DNA of 64,000 nt from Flavobacterium hydrocarbonoxydans. GTDB lineage: Bacteria > Bacteroidota > Bacteroidia > Flavobacteriales > Flavobacteriaceae. Below the pieces are notes generated by a model. That model had not been told where the DNA came from and ran no database searches. It saw nothing but the letters and a program-made list of their open reading frames with translations. A program made the position numbers and the translations under genes. Positions 1 to 8,574 of the stretch are shown here, piece by piece. Every line of letters starts with the position of its first letter. Position 1 is the stretch's first letter. Location: assembly GCF_009789235.1 (NCBI RefSeq), contig NZ_WSTB01000001.1:706062-770061 (forward strand). Direction: 5' to 3'.

Positions 1-1020
1 TGAAAAAGGACTTATTACAAAAATAGTATATCCTGAGATATTGGTTTCCAGAATGGGTTTTAAAATCTTATTGTCAACACTAATCGTTTCTTTAGTAAGA
101 TCAGACAAAGATTTTGCCCACGATTTATGAGTTTGAAAATACTTTTTTTGCGCTCTGTACAAATTGTAGAGTTCCCATTTTATCTTTTCATCCTGAGGGA
201 TTTCAAAACTTTCTTTTTCTTTAGAAGAAAAGTAAACATAACCCCATTTTTCAGGTTCGTGCATATCGATCACACCCATTGGCGACCAAACCCAGTTGTA
301 TTCTGGCAGAAATTTTCCTTCAGCATCTTTTTTACGTTCGTAACTGCCATTTGTTATGCTATGCTGCCAATTGACTCTTGAGAAATTGACTCTCCAAAAT
401 TGATCTTCCGGTACATTTTTTTCATTATACGATTTTCTATAAGATGCCCAGGGAATAGCCATTTCTAATATCCAGCCCTCATCAGTGTCGTTTGGATTAT
501 TTAACGTTCCGTTGATTTTTACTGCTGATTTCAGACCCGGAATATTCCAGTCATTTAATACTACGTTATCATTTTCTCTATATGGTTTTGACAAAAACAG
601 ATCCCAGGCTGTATTTAAGGCATTAATTTCTAATTCATAATAGTTAAAAGTATCGCTATCAGGATCTATAAAAACTTCAAAATCGTTGTTGTAAAAAATA
701 ATGGTGTCGCGTTGTTTTAAATTGGCCCAAACATGTGGTTCATCAATCTTTGCTAATATATAAAAATTGGTTTCATCCCAGAGCATTTTAACTTTTGTTG
801 CATATTTTGGTTTTATGTTATTTTCTATATCTTCAAAAAGAGCTGTCCACTGTACTTTGTTCCATGCGGCATCTGCATCTTCACCATCAATTACAATGGG
901 TTCTGCTGTTTTTGCTGCCACATACGTTTTAGGTACGATGGTCTTTTTTTTCGATTGCGAAAAACCCGCAATCGAAAAAAAAACCAGGGCAACTGTTAAT
1001 CCTTTAAATTTTAAATACAT
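1..1020 (-). CDS. CBM9-like secreted carbohydrate-binding protein (3' end cut by window)
   Basis: Reading the minus strand from ATG at 1020 gives 340 codons without a stop to the window edge, so the C-terminus is missing. The start MYLKFKGLTVALVFFSIAGF with a following SQS looks like a Sec signal peptide. Residues about 35-240 resemble the CBM9-like domain (DOMON-related) found in Bacteroidota secreted proteins: EPIVIDGEDADAAW, a WDETNFYILAKI strand, and DFEVFIDPD, YYELEINALN and WILEMAIPW further on. It probably binds sugar outside the cytoplasm. It lies 6 bp downstream of the GH130 stop on the same strand, so it is likely the distal gene of the glycan operon. The exact ligand cannot be told. 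Confidence 0.8.
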   Translation of the reverse strand, partial: MYLKFKGLTVALVFFSIAGFSQSKKKTIVPKTYVAAKTAEPIVIDGEDADAAWNKVQWTALFEDIENNIKPKYATKVKMLWDETNFYILAKIDEPHVWANLKQRDTIIFYNNDFEVFIDPDSDTFNYYELEINALNTAWDLFLSKPYRENDNVVLNDWNIPGLKSAVKINGTLNNPNDTDEGWILEMAIPWASYRKSYNEKNVPEDQFWRVNFSRVNWQHSITNGSYERKKDAEGKFLPEYNWVWSPMGVIDMHEPEKWGYVYFSSKEKESFEIPQDEKIKWELYNLYRAQKKYFQTHKSWAKSLSDLTKETISVDNKILKPILETNISGYTIFVISPFS

Positions 1021-1026
1021 GCTTTT

Positions 1027-1992
1027 CTATAAACTATTATCTTTTGTAAACTGAATTACTTCACTTAATTTTCCAAATGCCATTGCCACAACAGTATCTG
1101 CAGCGCCATAATATACAGCCAGTTTATCCTCTGCAATATCGTGTAAGGCAGCACATGGAAAAACTACATTTGCAACGTCTCCTACCTGCTCATAAATTTC
1201 TGCAGGCCCTAATAAATAAGGCTGTGTTCTGTATTTTACCTGATCCGGTGCGTTTTTTTCTAAAAGTGCCGCTCCCATTGCATAACGGAAACCGTTGCAG
1301 GTATTTATAACTCCGTGATATAACATCAACCAGCCTTCAGCTGTAAGAATAGGGATTGGTCCTGCACCAACCTTTGTACATTGCCATGCACTTAGTTCAA
1401 AAGCTGATGGTTTCATTACTAATCTGTGTTCTCCCCAATATTTCATATCCGGGCTATAACTGATCCAGATATCTCCAAAAGGCGTATGTCCGTTATCACT
1501 TGGACGGCTTAACATGGCGTATTTTCCGTTTATTTTTTGTGGAAACAAAACACCATTTCTGTTGAATGGTAAAAAGGCATTTTCGCACTGAAAAAATTCT
1601 TTGAAGTCGAAAGTATATCCAATACCAATAGTTGGTCCGTTGTATCCATTACACCAGGTAATCCAGTAACGATCTTCGATCCAAACCACACGAGGGTCAT
1701 ATTTATAAGCCGATTCTATCATTTCTGTATTGCCAGCCTGCATTACAATGGGTTCATGATTAATGTCCCAATCGATTCCGTTTTTACTAAATCCGGCAAA
1801 AATATTCATTTGAACTGCTTTGTTGTCGCATCTGAAAACACCTGCAAATCCGTCTCCAAAAGGAACCACTGCGCTGTTAAAAATACTATTTGATGATGGG
1901 ATTGCATATCTGTCTATAATAGGATTTTCAGAATATCTCCACATTACGTCGTTACTGTTTTCGGGTCTGTCTTGCCAAGGAATTGTACTCAT
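1027..1992 (-). CDS. GH130 beta-mannoside phosphorylase (likely Man-beta-1,4-GlcNAc type)
   Basis: This is a 321-residue protein with no signal peptide, so it is cytoplasmic. I chose ATG 1992 ([13 protein letters not shown]), which matches the usual N-terminus of this family; the open frame continues 17 codons upstream into low-complexity sequence. Recognisable GH130 segments are [56 protein letters not shown] and [13 protein letters not shown]. The family phosphorolyses beta-1,4-mannosides to mannose 1-phosphate. The close resemblance, from memory, to Bacteroides enzymes acting on Man-beta-1,4-GlcNAc, together with the GH92, GH29 and NagB neighbours, suggests the N-glycan core disaccharide as substrate. 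A mannosyl-glucose substrate is the main alternative. Confidence 0.88.
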   Translation of the reverse strand: MSTIPWQDRPENSNDVMWRYSENPIIDRYAIPSSNSIFNSAVVPFGDGFAGVFRCDNKAVQMNIFAGFSKNGIDWDINHEPIVMQAGNTEMIESAYKYDPRVVWIEDRYWITWCNGYNGPTIGIGYTFDFKEFFQCENAFLPFNRNGVLFPQKINGKYAMLSRPSDNGHTPFGDIWISYSPDMKYWGEHRLVMKPSAFELSAWQCTKVGAGPIPILTAEGWLMLYHGVINTCNGFRYAMGAALLEKNAPDQVKYRTQPYLLGPAEIYEQVGDVANVVFPCAALHDIAEDKLAVYYGAADTVVAMAFGKLSEVIQFTKDNSL

Positions 1993-2053
1993 TATTGTAT
2001 GTTTTGTTGTTTTTGTTTTTCTGTTTTTTGTTCTGAGACTCACAACACACTAT

Positions 2054-2160
2054 CTTGTCAATTTCGACGAAGGAAGGAACTCCATGATAAACACTACCAA
2101 GATTGGAGAATTCCTTTGAGGAGCTTCTTGCGGAGATCCTTCCTTCGTCAGGATGATAAA
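2054..2160. repeat. Intergenic imperfect inverted repeat
   Basis: The left arm contains GACGAAGGAAGGAACTCC and the right arm, on the opposite strand, GACGAAGGAAGGATCTCC, separated by about 50 bp that include a further short dyad (GGAGAATTCC). It fills the gap between the GH130 start and the symporter stop. Its hairpin form is like the REP-type spacers common in flavobacteria; no other copy with this core was seen in the window. Confidence 0.6.
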
Positions 2161-2223
2161 CTGTTGGTGAACTTTGACGATTTTTTATGTATAATTATCT
2201 AAATGACTAATTATCTAATCAGA

Positions 2224-4101
2224 CTAATCCTCTATTTGTCGAACTTTATCTAACCAGGTAAATTTCAATATGGTGGTTGTTAATAAAAATACGGCCAATG
2301 CTGTAATGGCTTTTGGATAATCTCTGATGATAAAATATATTGGCAATAAAATCATACTGGACTGCCATACAATTCCGATAGCACAATTCAGCATATCTTT
2401 ATAAAAATCATTGTTTTTTTCGAAAGTATGATCCTCAGCTTTTAATAATTTATAAACTGGTTTCCACCAGCCCCAGGGCCTTACATTGGTATAAAAAGAT
2501 TTTAGAACTTCGATGTCTGTTGGTTTACTTAAAAAAGTTCCTAAAAGACAACCCAAAATAGAGAAACCAAAAATTATTGGAAATAAATAAATCGCCTGGG
2601 CATGAGCTAAATCATATAAAAATGTTCCTTCAGCTAAACTTCCTTTTGCCTGACCTAAAGCAAATTGCAAAGAAGCTACAATCAATCCTGCGAACATTCC
2701 CCAGAAATACCCCCAACCGTTAAATCTCCACCAAATCCATTTTAAGAAATTGGCCGCTACATAACCTCCGTACAATGCGCTGGTAATCCATAGCGTCAGC
2801 GAATTTATTGAGTCTGCAAAGAATCCCATAAAAACTCCTAAACCAACCACTAGAAAAGATGAAATCTGGCTTACTTTTATATAATGTTTATTGGTTGCAA
2901 CTGGTTTGAAATATTTTTTATAAATATCATTTACAATATAAGCTGGTCCGGCATTTACAAAAGCAGAAAATCCAGACATAAAAGCTGCTAATAAACCCGC
3001 TAAAAGAATTCCTTTTATTCCAACCGGAATGTATAGATTAACGACTTTTGGCATTAATAATTCTAAATCGGCTCCGGTTAATCCTGTATTTGCATTTAGT
3101 TCCGGTGCTAAGTTTACCAAAGCAATTACGACAATTCCGGTGATTAATAAATACCTTGGTATGAATAAAATCAAGTTGGTAAAACCACTCATATAGGCCG
3201 CTTCTTTTACAGATTTAGTCGAAAGAATTCTTTGTAAATCGTAACTTGGTGTTGGACCTGCAATACTGGCAAAAAAACCTTTGAACAATGTCATTCCTAT
3301 AAAAGCCCCAAACATTTTGTAACCTTCAGAATCTATCAAATTATTGAAAGTCTGAAATTTATCACTCCATTGAGTTTCAAATTGCCAGCCAAATAAAACA
3401 TTTTTCCATTCCTCTGTAATTACCGAATTTATCTGAATATCGGTATAATTAATAAAAGCATAACCCGCAATTAGAACTCCGGCAATAATCATGATTAAAT
3501 ATTGCACCACCTCTGTTGCTACTACCGAAAACATTCCGCCCTTTACGGTATAAATCGTTGTTAGAAATATGATTAACAACGCATAAGAGCGCTCTGAAGT
3601 TAGTAAAATTAAGTCGCCGTAGTGAAGCGTTAAATCCCAGGGAAGAATAATAGTTACAAATTTTCCGATTCCTTCAAAAAAGTAAGCAATAAAACCAATG
3701 GTCGAAATAATGGCAAAAATAGCCACAATAATGTGCGATGCTTTTCCGGCTCTGTCACTTCCAAAACGGGTTAAAATCCATTCAGAACCGGTCATTACTT
3801 TTGATCTTCGTATCCAGACGGCCAGGAACATCATGACAAAAATCTGATTCCAAATGGGCCAGAGCCACATAAACATAAAACTTTTTACTCCATATAAAAA
3901 CAGAATACCAATCATCCATGAAGTTCCCGAAACATCAAACATTCCGGAACCGTTGCTTAGACCTAAGAAATACCATTTGATTGTTTTTCCGCCAAGGAAA
4001 TAATCATCTAATCCTTTTGATGCTTTTCTTGAAATCCAAATTCCTATTCCTACTGAGAGCAGAATATAGGCTACGATGATTGATACGTCAATGATATCCA
4101 T
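2224..4101 (-). CDS. Sodium/solute symporter (SSS family)
   Basis: A 625-residue polytopic membrane protein with about 14 hydrophobic segments. The N-terminus (IIDVSIIVAYILLSVGIGIW, then RKASKGLDDYFLGGKTIKW) and the segment GLLAAFMSGFSAFVNAGPAY are typical of the sodium:solute symporter superfamily (SGLT-like). It should import a sugar or other small solute across the inner membrane with sodium. The stop lies just before the GH130 region and the start is 33 bp from the GH92 stop, so it sits in the middle of the glycan operon. The most economical inference is that it imports the disaccharide or monosaccharide released by the neighbouring periplasmic glycosidases. The substrate is not decided by sequence. 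Confidence 0.88.
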   Translation of the reverse strand: MDIIDVSIIVAYILLSVGIGIWISRKASKGLDDYFLGGKTIKWYFLGLSNGSGMFDVSGTSWMIGILFLYGVKSFMFMWLWPIWNQIFVMMFLAVWIRRSKVMTGSEWILTRFGSDRAGKASHIIVAIFAIISTIGFIAYFFEGIGKFVTIILPWDLTLHYGDLILLTSERSYALLIIFLTTIYTVKGGMFSVVATEVVQYLIMIIAGVLIAGYAFINYTDIQINSVITEEWKNVLFGWQFETQWSDKFQTFNNLIDSEGYKMFGAFIGMTLFKGFFASIAGPTPSYDLQRILSTKSVKEAAYMSGFTNLILFIPRYLLITGIVVIALVNLAPELNANTGLTGADLELLMPKVVNLYIPVGIKGILLAGLLAAFMSGFSAFVNAGPAYIVNDIYKKYFKPVATNKHYIKVSQISSFLVVGLGVFMGFFADSINSLTLWITSALYGGYVAANFLKWIWWRFNGWGYFWGMFAGLIVASLQFALGQAKGSLAEGTFLYDLAHAQAIYLFPIIFGFSILGCLLGTFLSKPTDIEVLKSFYTNVRPWGWWKPVYKLLKAEDHTFEKNNDFYKDMLNCAIGIVWQSSMILLPIYFIIRDYPKAITALAVFLLTTTILKFTWLDKVRQIED

Positions 4102-4133
4102 TAATTTTTTGGTATTAATTAGTTACTGGTTAG

Positions 4134-6377
4134 TTATTTTTTTATTCCCCAATTTTTATTAGGCTCAGCCCCCATTACAAAATGTAAAATTCCGCCCTGC
4201 AAAATTTGTTGGTGTGTAATGTATGTTTTGTCAAATGCCTGACCGTTTAAGGTTGCGGATTGGATATAGAAATTTTTGTCTGATACATTTTCTGCTTCGA
4301 TTACAAAGGATTTACCTCCTTCAAGATTGATTTTTGCTTTTTCGAAAAGTGGGCTTCCAATTTCGTACTGGCCTGAAGCAGGATTCATAGGATACAATCC
4401 CATGGAGCTGAATACGTACCAGGCCGACATTTGTCCGCAATCTTCATTGCCGCTTAATCCGTTTGGTGTTGTATTGTATTGTGTGTCTAAAATATGTCGT
4501 ACCCAATATTGTGTTCGCCAGGGCTGACCAGCGTGATTAAACATATAAGCAATGTGATGACTTGGCTCATTTCCGTGTGCGTACTGCCCAATTAATCCTG
4601 AAATATCTGCCGAAACATTTTCTCCTGTAATCTCTGAACTTTCGGTAAACAACTGTTCTAAACGTTTTACGAATATTTCATTGCTTCCGTGCAGCGAAAT
4701 AAAATCATCAACATTTTGTGGTACAAACCAGCTGTGCTGCCAGGCATTTCCTTCGGTATAATCGGTATGTTCTCTGTGGTTGGAATGCTTTGGATCGAAG
4801 GGTTCGTTCCAGGATTTTCCATCTTCTGATTTTCCTCTCATGAATCCTGTTTTCGTATCAAATAAATAGTGGTAGGCCTGAGAACGTTTAAAGAAAAATT
4901 CATAATCATCCTTTTTCCCTAAAGCTTTTGCCATTTGCGCCACACACCAGTCATCGTAAGCATATTCTAAAGTAATGGTAACCGATTCATCTAATAAATT
5001 ATACGGTATATACCAGTATTTTTTGTAGAAATTTAAACCGCGTTCGTCCTGCATCATGGTGTTTTTCATGGCTTCGTATGCTTTTTCAGCATCAAAACCT
5101 TTTATTCCTTTTAAATAGGCGTCAACTATTACCGGAATCGAATGGTATCCTGTCATAGTATTGGTTTCATTCGCGTATAATGTCCAGACTGGTAATATTT
5201 TTTTGGTATCATAATAGGCCAACATTGAGTTTACAATGTCTGAAGTTTGGTCTGGTGCCAATAAAGTCAGTAAGGGGTTTTCGGCTCTAAAAGTATCCCA
5301 TAGTGATAAGGTAGAATAGGCGGTATAATCTTTTGCTGTAACAATTTGATCATCCTCTTTTCTAAACTGACCGTTTTTATCACTATAGGTTACTGGGGCA
5401 ACTTGGGTGTGAAATAATGCAGTATAAAAAATTGTTTTTAATGAATCTATTGGGGTCTCTATTTCAATTTTACTTAAAGCTGTATTCCAGATTGCAGCCG
5501 CTTCTTGTTTTGTTTTTTCGTAAGTAGCACTTTCTGCATCTAAATTATCTTTGGCATTGGCCACACTTACAGAGGACAAGGCAACCTTTACAAATAATTC
5601 GTCTGTATTATTCGGCTCAAAAAATAATTGTGCAGCCGTATTTTCTCCTTCTGTTTTATTTCCTGTAACGATTTGTTTGTTGGCCAACAAAACCGACTCA
5701 GAAATGGATTTTGAAAATTTTGCCACAAAAAATACTTTCTGATTTTTTGCCCAGCCCGAACTATAACGATACCCGCTAATAGTATGATTATCTTCAATTG
5801 TAATGCCTGTTTTTAAGGTTTTATCCCAATTAATAGCAAAACCAAGATCGATAATTACGGATTGTGTATCATTTTTGGAAAAGGTATATTTATGGAAAGC
5901 TGTGCGTTGTGACGACGTTAATTCTACATTGATTTTAGGATCTTCAAGAAAAACCTGGTAAGAGCCTGGTGTTGCTTTTTCGTTAACATGATTGTATTTT
6001 GATTTATAAGGTAATTGATCTCGTGACGTTGTTTGAATAGTTAAATCAAGTTTTTTATTGGTTGGCATAAATAAGATATCTGCCAAATCTCCAATTCCGG
6101 TTCCGCTTAAATGCAAATGGCTAAAACCCGATACAATAGTGTCTGAATAATGATAACCCGAACACCAGTCCCAGCCAGAAACACCATTATCAGGACTTAC
6201 CTGCAGCATTCCAAAAGGCACCGTAGCACCCGGATAGGTGTGTCCGTGACCGCCTGTACCAATAAATGGATTTACATGGTTTACAAAAAATTCTTTGTGG
6301 GTGTTGTTTTTGTTTGTTTTTATTTTGCAACTTGCACCCAGAATTACAATCAAAAAAAGCAAGGTAATTTTCTTCAT
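4134..6377 (-). CDS. GH92 alpha-mannosidase lipoprotein
   Basis: The protein has 747 residues from ATG 6377. This start gives a lipoprotein signal, MKKITLLFLIVILGASC, with the lipobox LGASC. Longer readings add residues that bury the signal. GH92 hallmarks follow: VNPFIGTGGHGHTYPGATVP near the N-terminus, SLWDTFRAENPL, NTMTGYHSIPVIVDAYLKG, and the C-terminal NEPSHHIAYMFNHAGQPW followed by LSGNEDCGQMSAWYVFSSMG. GH92 enzymes are calcium-dependent exo-alpha-mannosidases acting on N-glycan or mannan branches. Lipidation places it in the periplasm or on the cell surface. It heads the minus-strand operon with the symporter, GH130 and CBM9-like genes, opposite the kinase gene at 6505. Linkage specificity cannot be read here. 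Confidence 0.93.
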   Translation of the reverse strand: MKKITLLFLIVILGASCKIKTNKNNTHKEFFVNHVNPFIGTGGHGHTYPGATVPFGMLQVSPDNGVSGWDWCSGYHYSDTIVSGFSHLHLSGTGIGDLADILFMPTNKKLDLTIQTTSRDQLPYKSKYNHVNEKATPGSYQVFLEDPKINVELTSSQRTAFHKYTFSKNDTQSVIIDLGFAINWDKTLKTGITIEDNHTISGYRYSSGWAKNQKVFFVAKFSKSISESVLLANKQIVTGNKTEGENTAAQLFFEPNNTDELFVKVALSSVSVANAKDNLDAESATYEKTKQEAAAIWNTALSKIEIETPIDSLKTIFYTALFHTQVAPVTYSDKNGQFRKEDDQIVTAKDYTAYSTLSLWDTFRAENPLLTLLAPDQTSDIVNSMLAYYDTKKILPVWTLYANETNTMTGYHSIPVIVDAYLKGIKGFDAEKAYEAMKNTMMQDERGLNFYKKYWYIPYNLLDESVTITLEYAYDDWCVAQMAKALGKKDDYEFFFKRSQAYHYLFDTKTGFMRGKSEDGKSWNEPFDPKHSNHREHTDYTEGNAWQHSWFVPQNVDDFISLHGSNEIFVKRLEQLFTESSEITGENVSADISGLIGQYAHGNEPSHHIAYMFNHAGQPWRTQYWVRHILDTQYNTTPNGLSGNEDCGQMSAWYVFSSMGLYPMNPASGQYEIGSPLFEKAKINLEGGKSFVIEAENVSDKNFYIQSATLNGQAFDKTYITHQQILQGGILHFVMGAEPNKNWGIKK

Positions 6378-6504
6378 CAGAATCATTCTTAATTTAAAAT
6401 TAAATTTATACAAATTTAATATTTACAAAAAGGAATTTAGACGGACGACGTATAAACGGAGTTAAACATCAAAAAAACAATAATAAATCCTATTTTTCCC
6501 GATT

Positions 6505-7563
6505 ATGATTTTCAATTCAAACAAGCTTTACAGAATCCCATTGCACTATCATATTTACTTTTGGTTAACTTATTTTTTGTTCAACACCTTCAGATGGGGA
6601 AGCTATTTTAACGATTATATTTATTCTATCAAGACCAATTTATTAGGTTTTCCTATCCACATGGCGTTATGTTATCTTAATATTCTGGTTTTGATGCCGT
6701 ATTTAGTTTACCAAAAAAAATACATTCTTTACATCATCTCTGTGCTGAGTGCCATATTTATTATGGTCGTTGTAAAATTTAACCTTACCTACATGTTAAT
6801 TACACATGATGTATGGCCGGAAGGTCCTCAGGTTATCAATACATTATCCCTAAATTATACCATTGACATGATGATGGGAGAGCTTTATGTGATGACATTT
6901 GTTACGGCAATTAAAATTACTTTAGACTTTTTAAAAGAACAAAGAAGAGTAACCGATCTCGAAAAATCGCAATTAGAAACCGAACTTCTTTTTTTAAAAT
7001 CTCAAATTTCTCCTCACTTTTTCTTCAATACACTAAATAATATTTATGCTTTATCTGTAGAAAAATCGAATAAAACCCCAAAAATTGTCCTTAAACTTTC
7101 AGAATTAATGCGCTATATGCTTTATGAAACTAAAGGTAAGAGACAAACATTAGAGAATGAGATTCTTTGTATTCAAAATTATCTTGATTTAGAGCGAATA
7201 AGAAATGGCGAACGACTGGTCGTCAATATGTCTATTTCCGGCGATATACATCATAAAGAAATTTCTCCTGTTTTATTGCTGACATTTGTTGAAAACGCTT
7301 TTAAACATGGCGTAAACAAAAACGCTGGCGACGTGACTATCAATATCAGTTTTGATGTAAAAGAGGACTTTCTGCATTTTAGAATTTCGAATCCTATGCC
7401 TACTATTACAAAGCATAAAGACAACTTTAATACTTCGAGCGGTATCGGGATTGAAAACGCCAAAAAAAGACTGGAACTAGGATATAATAAAAATGACTAT
7501 AAGCTTTCATTTAAAAATAAAAAGAATATTTTTGTCGTCAAGCTAACCATTAAAGTTTCTTAG
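6505..7563 (+). CDS. LytS-type sensor histidine kinase
   Basis: A 352-residue membrane kinase. The first about 150 residues hold four hydrophobic segments (for example IYFWLTYFLF, HMALCYLNILVLMPYLV, IIMVVVKFNL-type stretches). A short coiled region is followed by the His_kinase motif SQISPHFFFNTLNNIYALS, with His171 as the likely phosphorylation site. A HATPase region follows (VLLLTFVENAFKHGVNK and SSGIGIENAKKRLELGY). There is no separate periplasmic sensor domain, as usual for this Bacteroidota class. It is transcribed away from the GH92 operon and pairs with the LytTR regulator 60 bp downstream. The pair probably controls the glycan genes on either side; the signal is unknown. Confidence 0.9.
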   Translation: MIFNSNKLYRIPLHYHIYFWLTYFLFNTFRWGSYFNDYIYSIKTNLLGFPIHMALCYLNILVLMPYLVYQKKYILYIISVLSAIFIMVVVKFNLTYMLITHDVWPEGPQVINTLSLNYTIDMMMGELYVMTFVTAIKITLDFLKEQRRVTDLEKSQLETELLFLKSQISPHFFFNTLNNIYALSVEKSNKTPKIVLKLSELMRYMLYETKGKRQTLENEILCIQNYLDLERIRNGERLVVNMSISGDIHHKEISPVLLLTFVENAFKHGVNKNAGDVTINISFDVKEDFLHFRISNPMPTITKHKDNFNTSSGIGIENAKKRLELGYNKNDYKLSFKNKKNIFVVKLTIKVS

Positions 7564-7623
7564 GCTTTTTTCTTTTTTTAGTCATATCTACAAATTTTTA
7601 CCACCAAAAAACAATAAATAGAA

Positions 7624-8337
7624 ATGAAAATAAAATGTTTGATTATCGATGATGAGCCATTGGCTATAAACGTCATTAAAGGCTATATAGAGCAAATTGA
7701 AGGTTTAGAACTAATAAACACCTTTAGCAATTCGATTGAGGGTTTAAATTTTCTAAAAAACAATCCTATTGATGTTATTTTTCTGGATATTAATATGCCT
7801 GTTTTAGATGGTATTAATTTTATAAAAAGCTTAGAAAATCCACCATTATTAATTATTACCAGTGCTTACGATCAGTTTGCAATAGAAACTTACGAGCTGG
7901 ATGTACTGGATTATTTAGTAAAACCAATTGAGTTCCCGAGACTCATGAAAGCGGTCAACAAGATCAATAAAAGACTGAATAACAGCAGCAAACTTCCGCA
8001 GGACAACAGCAAAGAAAATCCTTTTATATTTGTCAAAATTGATAAAAAAAAGATGAAAAAGATTATTCTGAATGAAATCTTAGTCATCGAAAGTTTAAAA
8101 GATTATTTAAAAATAAGTACTACCTCCGGAAAATTTATTATTCACAGTACACTGTCTGATTTTACAAACTTATTACCCGAAAAAGATTTTATACGAATTC
8201 ACCGTTCCTATACAATTGCTATTGATAAAATTGATGCTGTTGAAGGAAATAGTATCGAAATCGAAGGACTTCGATATGTAATAGGCCGATCTTATATTGA
8301 TGAAGTCAAACAAAAAATTCTGAATTCTTCTATTTAA
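7624..8337 (+). CDS. LytTR family response regulator
   Basis: This 237-residue protein has an N-terminal receiver domain (KIKCLIIDDEPLAINVIKGY, VIFLDINMPVLDG with Asp55 as the phosphoacceptor, and a DYLVKPIEF lysine) and a C-terminal LytTR DNA-binding domain (about residues 135-235; FIFVKIDKKKMKKI, IHSTLSDFTNLLPEKDFIRI and HRSYTIAIDKID). It follows its kinase after 60 bp in the same direction. LytTR regulators bind direct repeats near promoters; no convincing target repeat was identified in the GH92 or GH29 upstream regions by eye. Confidence 0.92.
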   Translation: MKIKCLIIDDEPLAINVIKGYIEQIEGLELINTFSNSIEGLNFLKNNPIDVIFLDINMPVLDGINFIKSLENPPLLIITSAYDQFAIETYELDVLDYLVKPIEFPRLMKAVNKINKRLNNSSKLPQDNSKENPFIFVKIDKKKMKKIILNEILVIESLKDYLKISTTSGKFIIHSTLSDFTNLLPEKDFIRIHRSYTIAIDKIDAVEGNSIEIEGLRYVIGRSYIDEVKQKILNSSI

Positions 8338-8375
8338 AGCATAAAAACGATTACTAATCGTTATAAAATAGCCCA

Positions 8376-8462
8376 CAAATCCAACTGATTTTAACAGATT
8401 GCCACAGATTTTTTTTTTTAAATAAATAAGAAAATCAGTGCTGATCCGTAATATCTGTATCC
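8376..8462. repeat. Degenerate palindromic intergenic repeat (CACAGATT type)
   Basis: The sequence holds AACAGATTGCCACAGATT and, on the other side of a T/A-rich loop, an imperfect complement (CAGTGCTGATCCGTAATATCTG). It resembles the better-preserved copies at 20342 and 45969. It probably is a decayed member of that family; only the general shape supports the call. Confidence 0.4.
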
Positions 8463-8486
8463 TACTTGGTCTATTATTTTTTTTAC

Positions 8487-8518
8487 AAAAAAAATGCAAC
8501 CATTACGATTGCATTTTT
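8487..8518. terminator. Bidirectional rho-independent terminator
   Basis: The stem AAAAATGCAA pairs with TTGCATTTTT around an ACC-ATTACGA loop, with A and T runs on the two sides. It lies between the convergent LytTR regulator (plus) and NagB fusion (minus), as expected for a shared terminator. Confidence 0.75.
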
Positions 8519-8574
8519 ACTGGTAACCAACCAAAATAAACCATGAAACAGTTTATTATATTTTAAAAAACGTA

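Noticed and set aside
1993..2043. Longer start for the GH130 gene at 2043
   Set aside because: The 17 extra residues are low-complexity Lys/Thr and family members start at the MSTIPWQ position.
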